The position numbers were made by a program, and so were the translations under genes. Positions 42,428-51,493 of a stretch of 60,472 nt of DNA are shown here, in pieces. This stretch comes from Prevotella sp. (GTDB lineage: Bacteria; Bacteroidota; Bacteroidia; Bacteroidales; Bacteroidaceae). The stretch spans positions 1-60,472 of the forward strand of contig JAGBJJ010000008.1 of assembly GCA_017934525.1 (NCBI GenBank), read 5' to 3'. The notes under the pieces are model-generated. The model did not search any database and was not told where the DNA came from. It saw nothing but the letters and a program-made list of their open reading frames with translations. The stretch's first letter is position 1; every line of letters begins with the position of its first letter.

Positions 42428-43144
42428 TCACTGCAACTCGCTCAGTGTCAGTTGGTAAGCGCGACTGCGGTCGCAGACTATGGTGAGCTGTGTCTGGGTC
42501 TCGAGCACCGATTTCAGACGGCGGACGAGCGTATAGAGCGTCTCGTTGGCATCGCCTTTCTTCGGCCAGAGCGTCTCGCAGATGTCCTGCTTCGGCAGCC
42601 GGTGGTCGTCAGCATGGAAGAACATCACCATCAACCGGTGTTGCATGGGGGTGAACCTCACCTCGGTGCCGGCGGTAGTGAAGAAACGGTCATCCCGTTC
42701 AGAAAGCATGAGCCCGCCCAGCTCACGCCCGGCAGACGACACAGGCCGTGGCAGAGCACCTTGGCGGCGCCTGACGCCACAGCCGAGAGCCCACACAAAG
42801 GCCATCGACATCAGGGCGAGGGCCGGACGCTGGTCGCTCATGCGCAGCACTACCGACGACGGACAGTGGGCCTCGATGGTGGCTTTAGAAGCGTTGCGGC
42901 GCTCCTCGCACACCAGCGATAGCACGGCCTGGCCGCGCAGCGCTTCCTGCTGCAGATAGCTGTTGAAGGTGCGGATGGTGTCGGGCGTGATGACGTCAGA
43001 CCGCTGCTGCTGTAGCGTCAGTCCCAGAGCCTGCTGCAAATCGCGGTCGACCCGTGTGGCCGCTGTGTTGTAGCTGCCTATGCTGGCCAGCACGGACGAC
43101 AGCGTGAGCAGTAGGAATACGATGACGGGGTGACGATGTTTCAT
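42428..43144 (-). CDS. membrane-anchored winged-helix transcriptional regulator
   Basis: This is a 238-residue protein with an N-terminal membrane helix (VIVFLLLTLSSVLASIGSY), a periplasmic domain of about 80 residues with paired cysteines, a second helix (ALALMSMAFVWALGCGV), and a C-terminal OmpR-type winged helix (FTPMQHRLMVMFFHADDHRL, LPKQDICETLWPKKGDANET, LYTLVRRLKSVLE). This layout suggests a one-component membrane sensor that binds DNA directly. It is 85 bp upstream of the OMP barrel gene, whose expression it may control (inference). Confidence 0.8.
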   Translation of the reverse strand: MKHRHPVIVFLLLTLSSVLASIGSYNTAATRVDRDLQQALGLTLQQQRSDVITPDTIRTFNSYLQQEALRGQAVLSLVCEERRNASKATIEAHCPSSVVLRMSDQRPALALMSMAFVWALGCGVRRRQGALPRPVSSAGRELGGLMLSERDDRFFTTAGTEVRFTPMQHRLMVMFFHADDHRLPKQDICETLWPKKGDANETLYTLVRRLKSVLETQTQLTIVCDRSRAYQLTLSELQ

Positions 43145-43193
43145 GTCTTTTTTTTTGATTTAAGTTTCACATCCGCCCAACATACGAAAGCGC

Positions 43194-44456
43194 TTAGTCG
43201 CGCAGGATAGGCATGGTCATGCAGCGGGCACCGCCACCGGCACGAGGCAGTTCGCTGCCGGGGAAGGCACCCACGAACTTGTCGTACTTCGTCATGTCGA
43301 CCTTTCCGCTGACGATGTCCTCGGCATTGAGCACGGCGAAGCCGGCACGGTCGAGGGCGTCGATGGTGCGCGTGTTGCGGCGGTAGCCAATGATCTTGCC
43401 GTCGCCGAGCGAGAAGAAGTTAGCGCCGCTGTGCCACTGCTCGCGCAGCTGCATCCATGAGTCGCTGCCGCCGCAGATGACGGGTTCCATCTCCCAACCC
43501 AGCTTCTTCAGACCCTCCAGGATGTTGGGCACCTCGTGGTAGGTCACCTTGCCGCCGTCGATGCTGATGAGCGTGGTAGCCTTGCCGGCAAAGAGACCCT
43601 GCTTCTTCAGCATCGGCTCGAAGGCCATGCACTGGTGCTTGCCCAGGAAGGTGAACACCATGTCAAGGTGGATGAACGACTCGGGCTCGTAGGGCAGCTC
43701 CTGCACCAGTATGTTAAAATGGTCGCGCTCGCGGGCGAAGGTCTGTGCCAGATAGTCGATGCCCTTCGAATTGGTACGTATGCCCTCGCCGATGCAGAGC
43801 AGGTCGGGCGCGGCAATGTGCACGTCGCCGCCCTCGGTGTGGGCCAGCGGGTTCCACTGCGAGGCGTTGAGCAGCTCCACGCCGAAGAAATGGCGGAAGA
43901 TGGCCTCGTAGATGAGTGTCTCGCGCTCGCGCACCTCGAACGACATCGAGTTGATGAGCACACGGTTGTAGACCGTGCTGGAGGCGTCGCGGGTGAAGAA
44001 GAGGTTGTAGAGCGGCTTCAGCAGGTAGCGGTCGTCACTGAAGCCGTCCCAGTTCTCGCGCTCCAGACCCTCGATGAGCACGCGGGCCAGATCGGAGGGG
44101 CTAAGCGACATGAGGCGTTCGAAGAGCTCCTCGCCATTGTTCATCTGCGATGTGCGGCGGTCGTGGCGCAGGCTGTCGAGTACGAGGTGGCGACGCACCT
44201 CTTCGTCGTTGAGCAGCACCTCGAGGATGTCGCGCACGTAGTAGACCTGCGTCCAGCGTTCCAGGATGCCGCTGAAAAGACCGTATTCCTTGTCTACGGT
44301 CGGTTTGTCGAGGATATCACTATAGAGAGCCTGCGCTGCGTTCAGGGGTGTCATGCGCTCCACCTCGATGCCGGGGCGCGACAGCAGCACTGCTCTTAAA
44401 CGCCCCGTTTCCGAGGCGACGTTGACTTTACAGGGTGTTATGTTTTTTGTTTCCAT
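43194..44456 (-). CDS. arcA: arginine deiminase
   Basis: This 420-residue ADI hydrolyses arginine to citrulline and ammonia. Motifs: LRAVLLSRPG near the N-terminus, LFFTRDASSTVYNRVLI, HTEGGDVHI, ESFIHLDMVFTFL, and the C-terminal ELPRAGGGARCMTMPILR with the catalytic Cys. Start set at METKNITPCKV (44456); a 25-residue upstream extension would be built from heptamer-repeat sequence. It follows the P5C dehydrogenase gene on the same strand. Confidence 0.92.
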   Translation of the reverse strand: METKNITPCKVNVASETGRLRAVLLSRPGIEVERMTPLNAAQALYSDILDKPTVDKEYGLFSGILERWTQVYYVRDILEVLLNDEEVRRHLVLDSLRHDRRTSQMNNGEELFERLMSLSPSDLARVLIEGLERENWDGFSDDRYLLKPLYNLFFTRDASSTVYNRVLINSMSFEVRERETLIYEAIFRHFFGVELLNASQWNPLAHTEGGDVHIAAPDLLCIGEGIRTNSKGIDYLAQTFARERDHFNILVQELPYEPESFIHLDMVFTFLGKHQCMAFEPMLKKQGLFAGKATTLISIDGGKVTYHEVPNILEGLKKLGWEMEPVICGGSDSWMQLREQWHSGANFFSLGDGKIIGYRRNTRTIDALDRAGFAVLNAEDIVSGKVDMTKYDKFVGAFPGSELPRAGGGARCMTMPILRD

Positions 44457-44469
44457 AGTCGTTATTTGA

Positions 44470-44543
44470 TTGACCATTGAGCATTGGGCATTGGCTGCAC
44501 CTTGTGGGGTAAACAAATGCTCAATGCTCAAAGGTCAATGAAT
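44470..44543. repeat. inverted pair of heptamer arrays between the P5C dehydrogenase gene and arcA
   Basis: Left array TTGACCA, TTGAGCA, TTGGGCA, TTGGCTG (44470-44497); right array AATGCTC, AATGCTC, AAAGGTC, AATGAAT (44516-44543). The right arm's reverse complement matches the left at 22 of 24 positions, so a long hairpin can form. It begins directly at the P5C dehydrogenase stop. Confidence 0.85.
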
Positions 44544-44544
44544 A

Positions 44545-46170
44545 TCATTTTAGGTAGGTGTAACGATAGTCCGTGGGCGACACGAGCGTCTCCTTGATGA
44601 CGCGCGGGATAATCCAGCGGATGAGGTTGAACTCGCCGCCGGCCTTGTCGTTGGTGCCGCTGGCGCGGGCTCCGCCGAAGGGCTGCATGCCGACCACGGC
44701 ACCGGTGGGCTTGTCGTTGATGTAGAAGTTGCCGGCGGCATAGCTCAGCTGCTCGGTAATCTTCTCCACGGCAAGACGGTCGCGGCCGAAGACGGCACCT
44801 GTCAGTCCGTAAGGCGATGTTTCGTCGCACAGTTTCACGGTCTCCTCCACCTTGTCGTCATCGTAAGGATAGACGGTGATGATGGGGCCGAAGATTTCTT
44901 CTTCCATCGACTTGAAGTGGGGGTCGGTGGTCTCGATGACCGTCGGCTCCACAAACCAGCCCACGGTCTTGTCGCACTTGCCGCCCAGCACAATCTTGGC
45001 GTCGGCTGAGGCTGCGGCGTAGTCGATGTACGACTTGCACTTGTCGAACGAAGCCTCGTCGATGACGGCGTTGATGAAGTTCATGGGGTCTTTCACGTCG
45101 CCCATCTTCACCTCGGCAGCCATGTGCTTCATGTCGGCCAGCACGCCGGCCCACATCGACTTCGGAATATACATGCGCGAAGCGGCCGAGCACTTCTGCC
45201 CTTGGAACTCGAAGGCACCGCAGAAGGCTGCCGTGGCCACAGCCTTCGGGTCGGCCGAGGGATGCACGAAGATGAAGTCCTTGCCGCCCGTCTCGCCCAC
45301 AAGGCGCGGATAGCTGACGTATTTGTCGAGGTTGGAGCAGGCCTGCATCCAGAGGCTCTTGAACGTGGCCGTGCTACCCGTGAAATGGATGCCGGCGAAA
45401 TGCTTCGACTGCGTGGCCACCTCGCCGATGAGGGCACCGCTGCCGGGCAGGAAGTTCACCACACCGTCGGGCAGACCGGCTTCCTTGTAGAGCTGCATCA
45501 GGTAATAGTTGGAGAGCAGGGCCGTGGTCGAGGGCTTCCAGATGGCCACGTTGCCCATCAGCACGGGCGTCATGCACAGGTTGGAGGCAATCGATGTGAA
45601 GTTGAACGGCGTGACGGCCAGCACGAAACCCTCCAGCGGGCGGTACTCCGTGTGGTTCAGCTGCATCGAGCCGTCCTTGGGCTGCATGGCGTAGATTTTC
45701 GAGGCGTAGTGCACGTTGTAGCGGAAGAAGTCGATGGTCTCGCAGGCCGAGTCAATCTCAGCCTGGTAGATGTTCTTGCTCTGGCCGAGCATGCAGGCTG
45801 CGTTCATGATAGGGCGATATTTCGTGGCCAGCAACTCGGCCATCTTCATCACAATGGCGGCGCGGGTGGTCCAGGGGGTGCGGCTCCACTCCTGCCAGGC
45901 CTTCATGGCCGTCTCGATGGCCAGCTCCACTTCTTTCTTTCCTACTTTATGATAGGTGGCCAGCACATGCTTGTGGTCGTGAGGACAGGTCACTTGGCCT
46001 GTGTCTCCGGTGCGTATCTCCTTGCCGCCGATAATGATGGGAATGTCAACCACCATGTTGCTTTGGCGCTCCAGTTCTTTTTCGAGTGCAACACGCTCTG
46101 GCGAACCGGCCAGATAGGCTTTCACCGGCTCGTTGGCCGGCACGGGGAATGTGATAACCGAATTGTTCAT
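44545..46170 (-). CDS. pruA: L-glutamate gamma-semialdehyde (1-pyrroline-5-carboxylate) dehydrogenase
   Basis: This 541-residue aldehyde dehydrogenase of the P5CDH group oxidises glutamate semialdehyde to glutamate with NAD+. Motifs: FNFTSIASNLCMTPVLMGN, GVVNFLPGSGALIGEVA, the general-base region LVGETGGKDFIFVH, and the catalytic Cys in EFQGQKCSAASRMY. Together with RocD (49982-51235) it channels ornithine from the arginine deiminase route to glutamate. Confidence 0.94.
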   Translation of the reverse strand: MNNSVITFPVPANEPVKAYLAGSPERVALEKELERQSNMVVDIPIIIGGKEIRTGDTGQVTCPHDHKHVLATYHKVGKKEVELAIETAMKAWQEWSRTPWTTRAAIVMKMAELLATKYRPIMNAACMLGQSKNIYQAEIDSACETIDFFRYNVHYASKIYAMQPKDGSMQLNHTEYRPLEGFVLAVTPFNFTSIASNLCMTPVLMGNVAIWKPSTTALLSNYYLMQLYKEAGLPDGVVNFLPGSGALIGEVATQSKHFAGIHFTGSTATFKSLWMQACSNLDKYVSYPRLVGETGGKDFIFVHPSADPKAVATAAFCGAFEFQGQKCSAASRMYIPKSMWAGVLADMKHMAAEVKMGDVKDPMNFINAVIDEASFDKCKSYIDYAAASADAKIVLGGKCDKTVGWFVEPTVIETTDPHFKSMEEEIFGPIITVYPYDDDKVEETVKLCDETSPYGLTGAVFGRDRLAVEKITEQLSYAAGNFYINDKPTGAVVGMQPFGGARASGTNDKAGGEFNLIRWIIPRVIKETLVSPTDYRYTYLK

Positions 46171-46230
46171 AACTGTTTTTGGTTAGGTTTTTATAATGTC
46201 GTATGTTTTTATATTCGTTTTTCTTCCGTG

Positions 46231-46238
46231 CAAATTTA
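46231..46238 (-). promoter_or_regulatory. -7 promoter element for the pruA-arcA unit
   Basis: The minus strand reads TAAATTTG, 60 nt upstream of the start; no well-spaced -33 element. Confidence 0.45.
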
Positions 46239-46332
46239 CAATTAAAAAATGAAATATCGTACAACGCAAAAAGTTTTTTTTTGCTTTAACATTTTTTTTG
46301 CCGCCTCGTGCTGATAGATGCGGGAATTTCAC

Positions 46333-46340
46333 TAACTTTG
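46333..46340 (+). promoter_or_regulatory. -7 promoter element for pyrB
   Basis: TAACTTTG, 22 nt before the ATG at 46363. Divergent from the element at 46231. Confidence 0.6.
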
Positions 46341-46362
46341 CACGCAAAAATCACTGAAAGGT

Positions 46363-47274
46363 ATGCAAAAACGCAATTTGATTTCCATTACGGATTTAAC
46401 AAAGGAAGAAATTCTGAAGCTCTTGAAACGGGCCAGAGAGTTTGAACAGAATCCCAACCAGCGCATACTGGAAGGCAAAGTGGTAGGCTCGTTGTTCTTT
46501 GAACCGTCGACGCGCACTCGTCTCAGCTTTGAGACCGCTGTCAACCGTCTGGGAGGCCGTGTCATTGGATTCAGCGATGCCAGCACCAGCAGCCAGTCGA
46601 AAGGTGAGACCCTGAAAGACACCATCATGATGGTGGCCAACTATGCCGACCTGATAGTGATGCGCCACCCGCTCGAAGGCGCTGCCCGCTATGCCAGTGA
46701 GGTGTCGAAGGTGCCCATTATCAATGCGGGCGACGGCAGCAACCAGCATCCTACGCAGACCATGCTCGACCTCTATACCATCTATCAGACTCAGGGCACG
46801 CTCGAAAACCTGACCATCACCATGGTGGGTGACCTGAAGTACGGTCGCACGGTACACTCGCTGCTCGAAGCCATGCACTTCTTCAAGCCCCGCTTCAAGT
46901 TTGTGGCATGCAATGAGCTGCGCATGCCCGAACAGTATAAGCAGTACTGCAAGCAGTTGGGCATCGAGTTTGAGGAGACTACTGAGTTCAGCGAGCGTAT
47001 CATCAACCAGACTGATATCCTTTATATGACGCGCGTACAGCGTGAGCGCTTCAGCGACCTCATGGAATATGAGCGCGTGAAGAACGTGTACACGCTGACG
47101 GCCTCGATGCTGAAAGGCTGCAAGCCCAATATGCGTGTGTTGCATCCCCTGCCACGTGTCACCGAAATCGCACAGGACGTGGACGATACGCCCCAGGCAT
47201 ACTACTTCGAACAGGCTCGCAACGGCCTCTATGCGCGTCAGGCCCTCATCTGCCGCGCACTCGGAATTGAGTGA
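46363..47274 (+). CDS. pyrB: aspartate carbamoyltransferase catalytic subunit
   Basis: This 303-residue enzyme of pyrimidine synthesis joins carbamoyl phosphate and aspartate. The carbamoyl-phosphate loop [35 protein letters not shown] and the C-terminal [20 protein letters not shown] are standard. It is followed 38 bp later by pyrI. Confidence 0.97.
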   Translation: MQKRNLISITDLTKEEILKLLKRAREFEQNPNQRILEGKVVGSLFFEPSTRTRLSFETAVNRLGGRVIGFSDASTSSQSKGETLKDTIMMVANYADLIVMRHPLEGAARYASEVSKVPIINAGDGSNQHPTQTMLDLYTIYQTQGTLENLTITMVGDLKYGRTVHSLLEAMHFFKPRFKFVACNELRMPEQYKQYCKQLGIEFEETTEFSERIINQTDILYMTRVQRERFSDLMEYERVKNVYTLTASMLKGCKPNMRVLHPLPRVTEIAQDVDDTPQAYYFEQARNGLYARQALICRALGIE

Positions 47275-47281
47275 AGAGTTA

Positions 47282-47309
47282 TTCAACAGTCAACAGTCTA
47301 AATTCATAA
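47282..47309. repeat. heptamer array between pyrB and pyrI
   Basis: Units TTCAACA, GTCAACA, GTCTAAA, TTCATAA, ending 3 bp before the pyrI ATG. Confidence 0.7.
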
Positions 47310-47312
47310 GAT

Positions 47313-47768
47313 ATGAAACAGAAAGAAATGGCAGTCGCCGCCCTTTGCAACGGCATCGTTATTGACCATATACCATGTGCGTCTCTGTTCAAAGTGGTCA
47401 ATCTGCTGGGGCTCGACAAGATGCAGAACAGCGTCACCATCGGCAACAATCTCGACAGCGGCAGCATGGGCAAGAAAGGCATCATCAAGATTGCCGACGT
47501 CAACCTGCCTGAGGATACGCTCAACCGCATTGCCGTCATCGCACCGCACGCAGTGGTTAACATCATTCGCGATTACAAAGTGGTGGAGAAGCGTCCTGTG
47601 GTGCTCGACGAGGATCTGATTGATATTGTGCGCTGCAACAACCCCAAGTGCATCTGCAACAACGAGCCTATGCCCACTCACTTCCATGTGGTGAGCAGTG
47701 AGCCTACAACGCTGCGCTGCCACTACTGTGAGCGCATCGTTTCGCACGACGAAATTACATTAAAATAA
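47313..47768 (+). CDS. pyrI: aspartate carbamoyltransferase regulatory subunit
   Basis: This is a 151-residue PyrI with the N-terminal nucleotide-binding domain (VAALCNGIVIDHIPCASLFK) and the zinc domain with four cysteines (VRCNNPKCICNNEP and LRCHYCERIV). It gives allosteric control by CTP/ATP in the PyrBI holoenzyme. Confidence 0.96.
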   Translation: MKQKEMAVAALCNGIVIDHIPCASLFKVVNLLGLDKMQNSVTIGNNLDSGSMGKKGIIKIADVNLPEDTLNRIAVIAPHAVVNIIRDYKVVEKRPVVLDEDLIDIVRCNNPKCICNNEPMPTHFHVVSSEPTTLRCHYCERIVSHDEITLK

Positions 47769-47803
47769 ATAATAACCTTTTTAAAACCAAACAATTTTCT
47801 ACT

Positions 47804-48796
47804 ATGCCAAGAAGTTTGTCAGGAAGAAGTTTCTTGAAACTGCTCGACTTCTCCACTGAGGAAATCCAGTATCTGCTGGAGCTTGCTAAGGATTTCAAAC
47901 ACCTTAAGCGTACTAACACACCCCACAAGTATCTGACCGGTAAGAACATCGTCCTGTTGTTCGAGAAGACCTCTACCCGCACCCGCTGCTCGTTTGAAGT
48001 GGCTGGTAACGACCTGGGTATGGGCGTCACCTACCTCGATCCCGGTTCGTCGCAGATGGGTAAGAAAGAGTCGCTTGAAGACACTGCCAAGGTGCTCGGC
48101 CGCATGTTTGATGGTATCGAATATCGTGGCTTCGACCAGCAGATTGTCGAGGACCTCGCCAAGTATGCCGGCGTGCCCGTGTGGAATGGTCTGACCACAG
48201 ATTTCCATCCCACGCAGATGCTGGCCGATGTGCTTACCATCGAGGAGAACTTCGGTTACTATAAGGGTCTGAAGATGGTCTTTATGGGTGATGCCCGCAA
48301 CAACGTGGCAAACTCGCTCATGGTCGTCTCGGCTAAGCTCGGCATTAACTTCGTGGCTTGCGGCCCGAAGGAGAACATGCCCGACGAGAAACTCGTGGCT
48401 ACTTGCCGTGAGATTGCCAAGGAGAACGGCTGCACCATCACCCTCACCGATGATGTGAAAGAGGGTACGAAGGACGCCGACGTCATCTACACCGACATCT
48501 GGGTCAGCATGGGTGAGGCTCCCGAGCTGTGGGCAGAGCGCATCAAGCACCTCAGCCCCTATCAGGTGAACGACGCCGTGATGGCCAACGCTAAGCCGAC
48601 GGCTATCTTCCTCCACTGTCTGCCTTCGTTCCATGATTTGGAGACGACCATCGGCAAGGATATCTACGAGAAGTTCGGTCTGAAAGAGATGGAAGTCACC
48701 GACAAGGTGTTCCGTTCGAAGCAGTCGAAGGTGTTTGATGAGGCTGAGAACCGCATGCACACCATCAAAGCTGTGATGTTTGCTACATTGAAATAA
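47804..48796 (+). CDS. arcB: ornithine carbamoyltransferase, catabolic-type context
   Basis: This is a 330-residue OTC: carbamoyl-phosphate loop EKTSTRTRCSFEVA, NGLTTDFHPTQMLAD, ornithine motif DIWVSMGE and the active-site HCLPSFHD. At 330 residues it fits the ArcB/ArgF family. Next to arcC and near arcA and rocD, it probably runs citrulline to ornithine plus carbamoyl phosphate; anabolic use cannot be excluded because pyrBI, another carbamoyl-phosphate user, is directly upstream. A strong terminator hairpin follows. Confidence 0.93.
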   Translation: MPRSLSGRSFLKLLDFSTEEIQYLLELAKDFKHLKRTNTPHKYLTGKNIVLLFEKTSTRTRCSFEVAGNDLGMGVTYLDPGSSQMGKKESLEDTAKVLGRMFDGIEYRGFDQQIVEDLAKYAGVPVWNGLTTDFHPTQMLADVLTIEENFGYYKGLKMVFMGDARNNVANSLMVVSAKLGINFVACGPKENMPDEKLVATCREIAKENGCTITLTDDVKEGTKDADVIYTDIWVSMGEAPELWAERIKHLSPYQVNDAVMANAKPTAIFLHCLPSFHDLETTIGKDIYEKFGLKEMEVTDKVFRSKQSKVFDEAENRMHTIKAVMFATLK

Positions 48797-48827
48797 TACT
48801 GAGAACGAAACGCTTGTTAGAGTTAAC

Positions 48828-48873
48828 GCGGGAGTTAGCCGACAGAGTTGGCTAACTCCCGCCATTTTTCCTT
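48828..48873 (+). terminator. perfect hairpin with T-tract between arcB and arcC
   Basis: Perfect 13-bp stem GCGGGAGTTAGCC/GGCTAACTCCCGC, 9-nt loop, followed by CATTTTTCCTTTTT. It ends only about 10-20 bp before the arcC ATG at 48883, so it is either the arcB terminator with read-through feeding arcC or an attenuator. Confidence 0.88.
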
Positions 48874-48882
48874 TTTATTACT

Positions 48883-49824
48883 ATGAACAAACGTCTTGTT
48901 ATTGCCCTTGGTGGCAATGCCCTTGGCAAAACGCCGCAGGAGCAGTTGGAACTTGTTAAGACTACTGCATCTACCATTGTAGACCTCGTAGAAGAGGGCT
49001 ACGATGTTGTTATTGGTCATGGCAACGGTCCGCAGGTGGGCATGGTGAACCTGGCCTTTGAGTATTCGGCCAACAATGGCAGCGGAACGCCGCTCATGCC
49101 TTTCCCTGAATGTGGCGCCATGACGCAGGGCTACATCGGCTATCATCTGCAGCAGGCTGTAGGCCGCGAGATGGCACGCCGTGGCATTCGCCGCTCTGTG
49201 GCCAGTGTCGTCACTCAGGTGGTGGTCGACAAAAACGACCCTGCCTTCGAGAAACCAACAAAACCCGTAGGCATGTTCTATTTCAAGGAAGACGCCGAGC
49301 GCATGGCTAAGGAGACCGGCTATACCTTCGTGGAAGATGCTGGTCGTGGCTATCGCCGAGTGGTGCCTTCACCTATACCAAAGAAGATTGTTGAGCTGCC
49401 CGTGGTAGAGCAACTCGTCAGTCAGCACAATGTGGTCATCACTGTCGGTGGTGGCGGCATCCCTGTGGTGGAGAAGGGCGACGGCGACTACGAGGGTGTG
49501 GCTGCCGTCATCGATAAAGACCGCGCCAGCGCTCTGCTGGCCCTTGAGCTGAAGGCCGACATGCTCGTCATCCTGACGGCCGTCGACCGTGTGTCGATTA
49601 ACTACCGTAAGCCTAATCAGTGGGATCTCAGCCAGATGACGCTGGCTCAGGCCCGCGAGTATATCAAGCAAGGTCACTTTGCTCCTGGTTCGATGTTGCC
49701 CAAGGTGGAGTCGTGCATGAGCTTCGTGGAGAACACCGAGGGCGGACAGGCTCTCATCACGTCGCTTGAGAAGGCCCGCGAGGCTTTGAGCGGCAAGACC
49801 GGCACGCTGGTGGTGAAGGAGTAA
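48883..49824 (+). CDS. arcC: carbamate kinase
   Basis: This 313-residue amino-acid-kinase-fold enzyme makes ATP from carbamoyl phosphate and ADP, releasing ammonia and CO2. Motifs: VIALGGNALGKTPQEQ, YDVVIGHGNGPQVGM, VGGGGIPVVEKGDG, VIDKDRASALLALEL. Last step of the arginine deiminase route. There is no room for a separate promoter between the upstream hairpin and its start. Confidence 0.96.
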   Translation: MNKRLVIALGGNALGKTPQEQLELVKTTASTIVDLVEEGYDVVIGHGNGPQVGMVNLAFEYSANNGSGTPLMPFPECGAMTQGYIGYHLQQAVGREMARRGIRRSVASVVTQVVVDKNDPAFEKPTKPVGMFYFKEDAERMAKETGYTFVEDAGRGYRRVVPSPIPKKIVELPVVEQLVSQHNVVITVGGGGIPVVEKGDGDYEGVAAVIDKDRASALLALELKADMLVILTAVDRVSINYRKPNQWDLSQMTLAQAREYIKQGHFAPGSMLPKVESCMSFVENTEGGQALITSLEKAREALSGKTGTLVVKE

Positions 49825-49851
49825 GGCCGCCGAGTCTGGTTGCGTCAAAGT

Positions 49852-49892
49852 AAAGGAGTTAGGATTCATCTCATGATCCTAACTCCTTTTAT
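49852..49892 (+). terminator. arcC terminator
   Basis: Perfect 14-bp stem AAAGGAGTTAGGAT/ATCCTAACTCCTTT, 10-nt loop and trailing TT. It lies between convergent arcC and rocD. Confidence 0.85.
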
Positions 49893-49948
49893 AGTTTATA
49901 GCTCAAAGTTTATAGTTCAAAGTTTATAGTTCATAGTTAAAGGTTTGA
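49893..49948. repeat. eight-unit heptamer array between arcC and rocD
   Basis: Units AGTTTAT, AGCTCAA, AGTTTAT, AGTTCAA, AGTTTAT, AGTTCAT, AGTTAAA, GGTTTGA in perfect register, directly after the arcC terminator. Alternate units resemble each other, so a 14-bp higher order is also visible. Confidence 0.85.
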
Positions 49949-49981
49949 CAGAATACTCAAACAACTAAGAACAAATAAACT

Positions 49982-51235
49982 CTACGCCATCTCCTCGAAG
50001 GTTTCCTTAATAATCTGGATAGCCTTGCGCAGCTCAGCCTCTTTGATGACGAGCGGCGGAGCGAAGCGGATGATATCGTCGTGGGTAGGCTTGGCCAGTA
50101 GGCCTTTCTCCATCATGCGCAGGCAGATGTCCCATGCCGTCTTGTTGCCGATGGGCTTCGTGACGATGGCATTCAGCAGACCGCGACCACGCACCTGCAC
50201 GATGAAGGGCGAGTTGATCTTCATGATTTCCTCACGGAATATCTTACCCATCTTCTCGGCGTTCTCCACCAGATGCTCGCGCTTCACCACCTTCAGAGCC
50301 TCCATAGCCACGCGGGCAGCCAGCGGGAATCCTCCGAATGTAGAGCCGTGCTCGCCCGGTTTCACGTTGAGCATGATGTCGTCGTCGGCCAGACAAGCTG
50401 AGACAGGCAGCACGCCACCGCCGAGAGCCTTGCCCAGGATGACGATGTCAGGACGAATGCCGTCGTGCTCCGAGCAGAGCATCTTACCCGTGCGGGCAAT
50501 ACCCGTCTGCACCTCATCGGCGATGAACAGCACGTTGTGCTGGTGGCACAGGTCGAAGCACTTCTTCAGATAGCCCTCGTCAGGCACGAAGACGCCAGCC
50601 TCACCCTGTATGGGCTCAGCGATGAAGGCGCATACCTCGTCGCCATACTTGTTGAGGGCTTCTTCGAGAGCCTTGGGGTCGTTATATGGAATGCGAATGA
50701 AGCCAGGCGTCAGTGGGCCGTAGTCGGCATACGAACTGGGGTCGTTGCTCATGGTAATCACCGTCACGGTGCGTCCGTGGAAGTTGCCTTCGCAGCAGAT
50801 AATCTTTATCTTGTCGTTCTCTATGCCTTTCTTCACGGCACCCCAGCGGCGGGCCAGCTTCAGGGCAGTCTCCACGCCCTCGGCACCCGTGTTCATGGGC
50901 AGCACGCGGTCGTAGCCGAAGAAGTCGTGCATGAACTTCTCATATTCGCAGAACGGCTCACTATAGAAGGCACGACTGGTCAGACAGAGTTTGTCGGCCT
51001 GATCCTTCAGGGCCTTCACGATGCGAGGATGACAGTGCCCTTGGTTCACTGCAGAATAACTCGAGAGGAAGTCGAAGTACTTCTTGCCCTCAACGTCCCA
51101 CACGTAGATGCCCTTACCCCGGCTCAGCACCACTGGCAGCGGATGATAGTTGTGTGCACCATATTTCTCTTCCAAACCCATAAGCCGCTTGCTGGCGGTT
51201 TTCTTCACTGTTGCTTGTTTCTTAGTTGTTGCCAT
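49982..51235 (-). CDS. rocD: ornithine aminotransferase
   Basis: This 417-residue class III PLP aminotransferase converts ornithine and 2-oxoglutarate to glutamate semialdehyde and glutamate. Motifs: [39 protein letters not shown], the cofactor region [17 protein letters not shown], and the PLP lysine in [18 protein letters not shown]. It links arcB to pruA. Convergent with arcC. Confidence 0.95.
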   Translation of the reverse strand: MATTKKQATVKKTASKRLMGLEEKYGAHNYHPLPVVLSRGKGIYVWDVEGKKYFDFLSSYSAVNQGHCHPRIVKALKDQADKLCLTSRAFYSEPFCEYEKFMHDFFGYDRVLPMNTGAEGVETALKLARRWGAVKKGIENDKIKIICCEGNFHGRTVTVITMSNDPSSYADYGPLTPGFIRIPYNDPKALEEALNKYGDEVCAFIAEPIQGEAGVFVPDEGYLKKCFDLCHQHNVLFIADEVQTGIARTGKMLCSEHDGIRPDIVILGKALGGGVLPVSACLADDDIMLNVKPGEHGSTFGGFPLAARVAMEALKVVKREHLVENAEKMGKIFREEIMKINSPFIVQVRGRGLLNAIVTKPIGNKTAWDICLRMMEKGLLAKPTHDDIIRFAPPLVIKEAELRKAIQIIKETFEEMA

Positions 51236-51269
51236 ATTGATTAAAGGTTAGGTTGTAATATATCAATTG

Positions 51270-51277
51270 CAAAGTTA
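51270..51277 (-). promoter_or_regulatory. -7 promoter element for rocD
   Basis: The minus strand reads TAACTTTG, 34 nt before the rocD ATG. The remaining AT-rich gap to 51493 shows nothing else but the next promoter. Confidence 0.55.
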
Positions 51278-51455
51278 GTACATTTTTATGAAATTGAGTT
51301 ACAATCTCATACTAATTAATGTTAATATCAATCAACTTGTAACATTCCGTCGGCGGTTCCTGTTTATTTACTTATAATTTATTCTTTGCTGCCATACATT
51401 GGCGATATTATCGAAAAAAAAGTGACGTTTTGTGAGGTGGTTTCCTTTTTTTTTG

Positions 51456-51463
51456 TATCTTTG
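51456..51463 (+). promoter_or_regulatory. -7 promoter element for the carboxypeptidase-regulatory-like gene
   Basis: TATCTTTG, with a TTTG at 51429-51432 (23-bp gap), 30 nt before the ATG at 51494. Confidence 0.55.
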
Positions 51464-51493
51464 TAGTCGAAAACTAATCAATGCTTCGAGCCT

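Noticed and set aside
44457-44531. 25-residue N-terminal extension of arginine deiminase
   Set aside because: It is encoded by the heptamer array between the P5C dehydrogenase gene and arcA; METKNIT at 44456 fits the family start.
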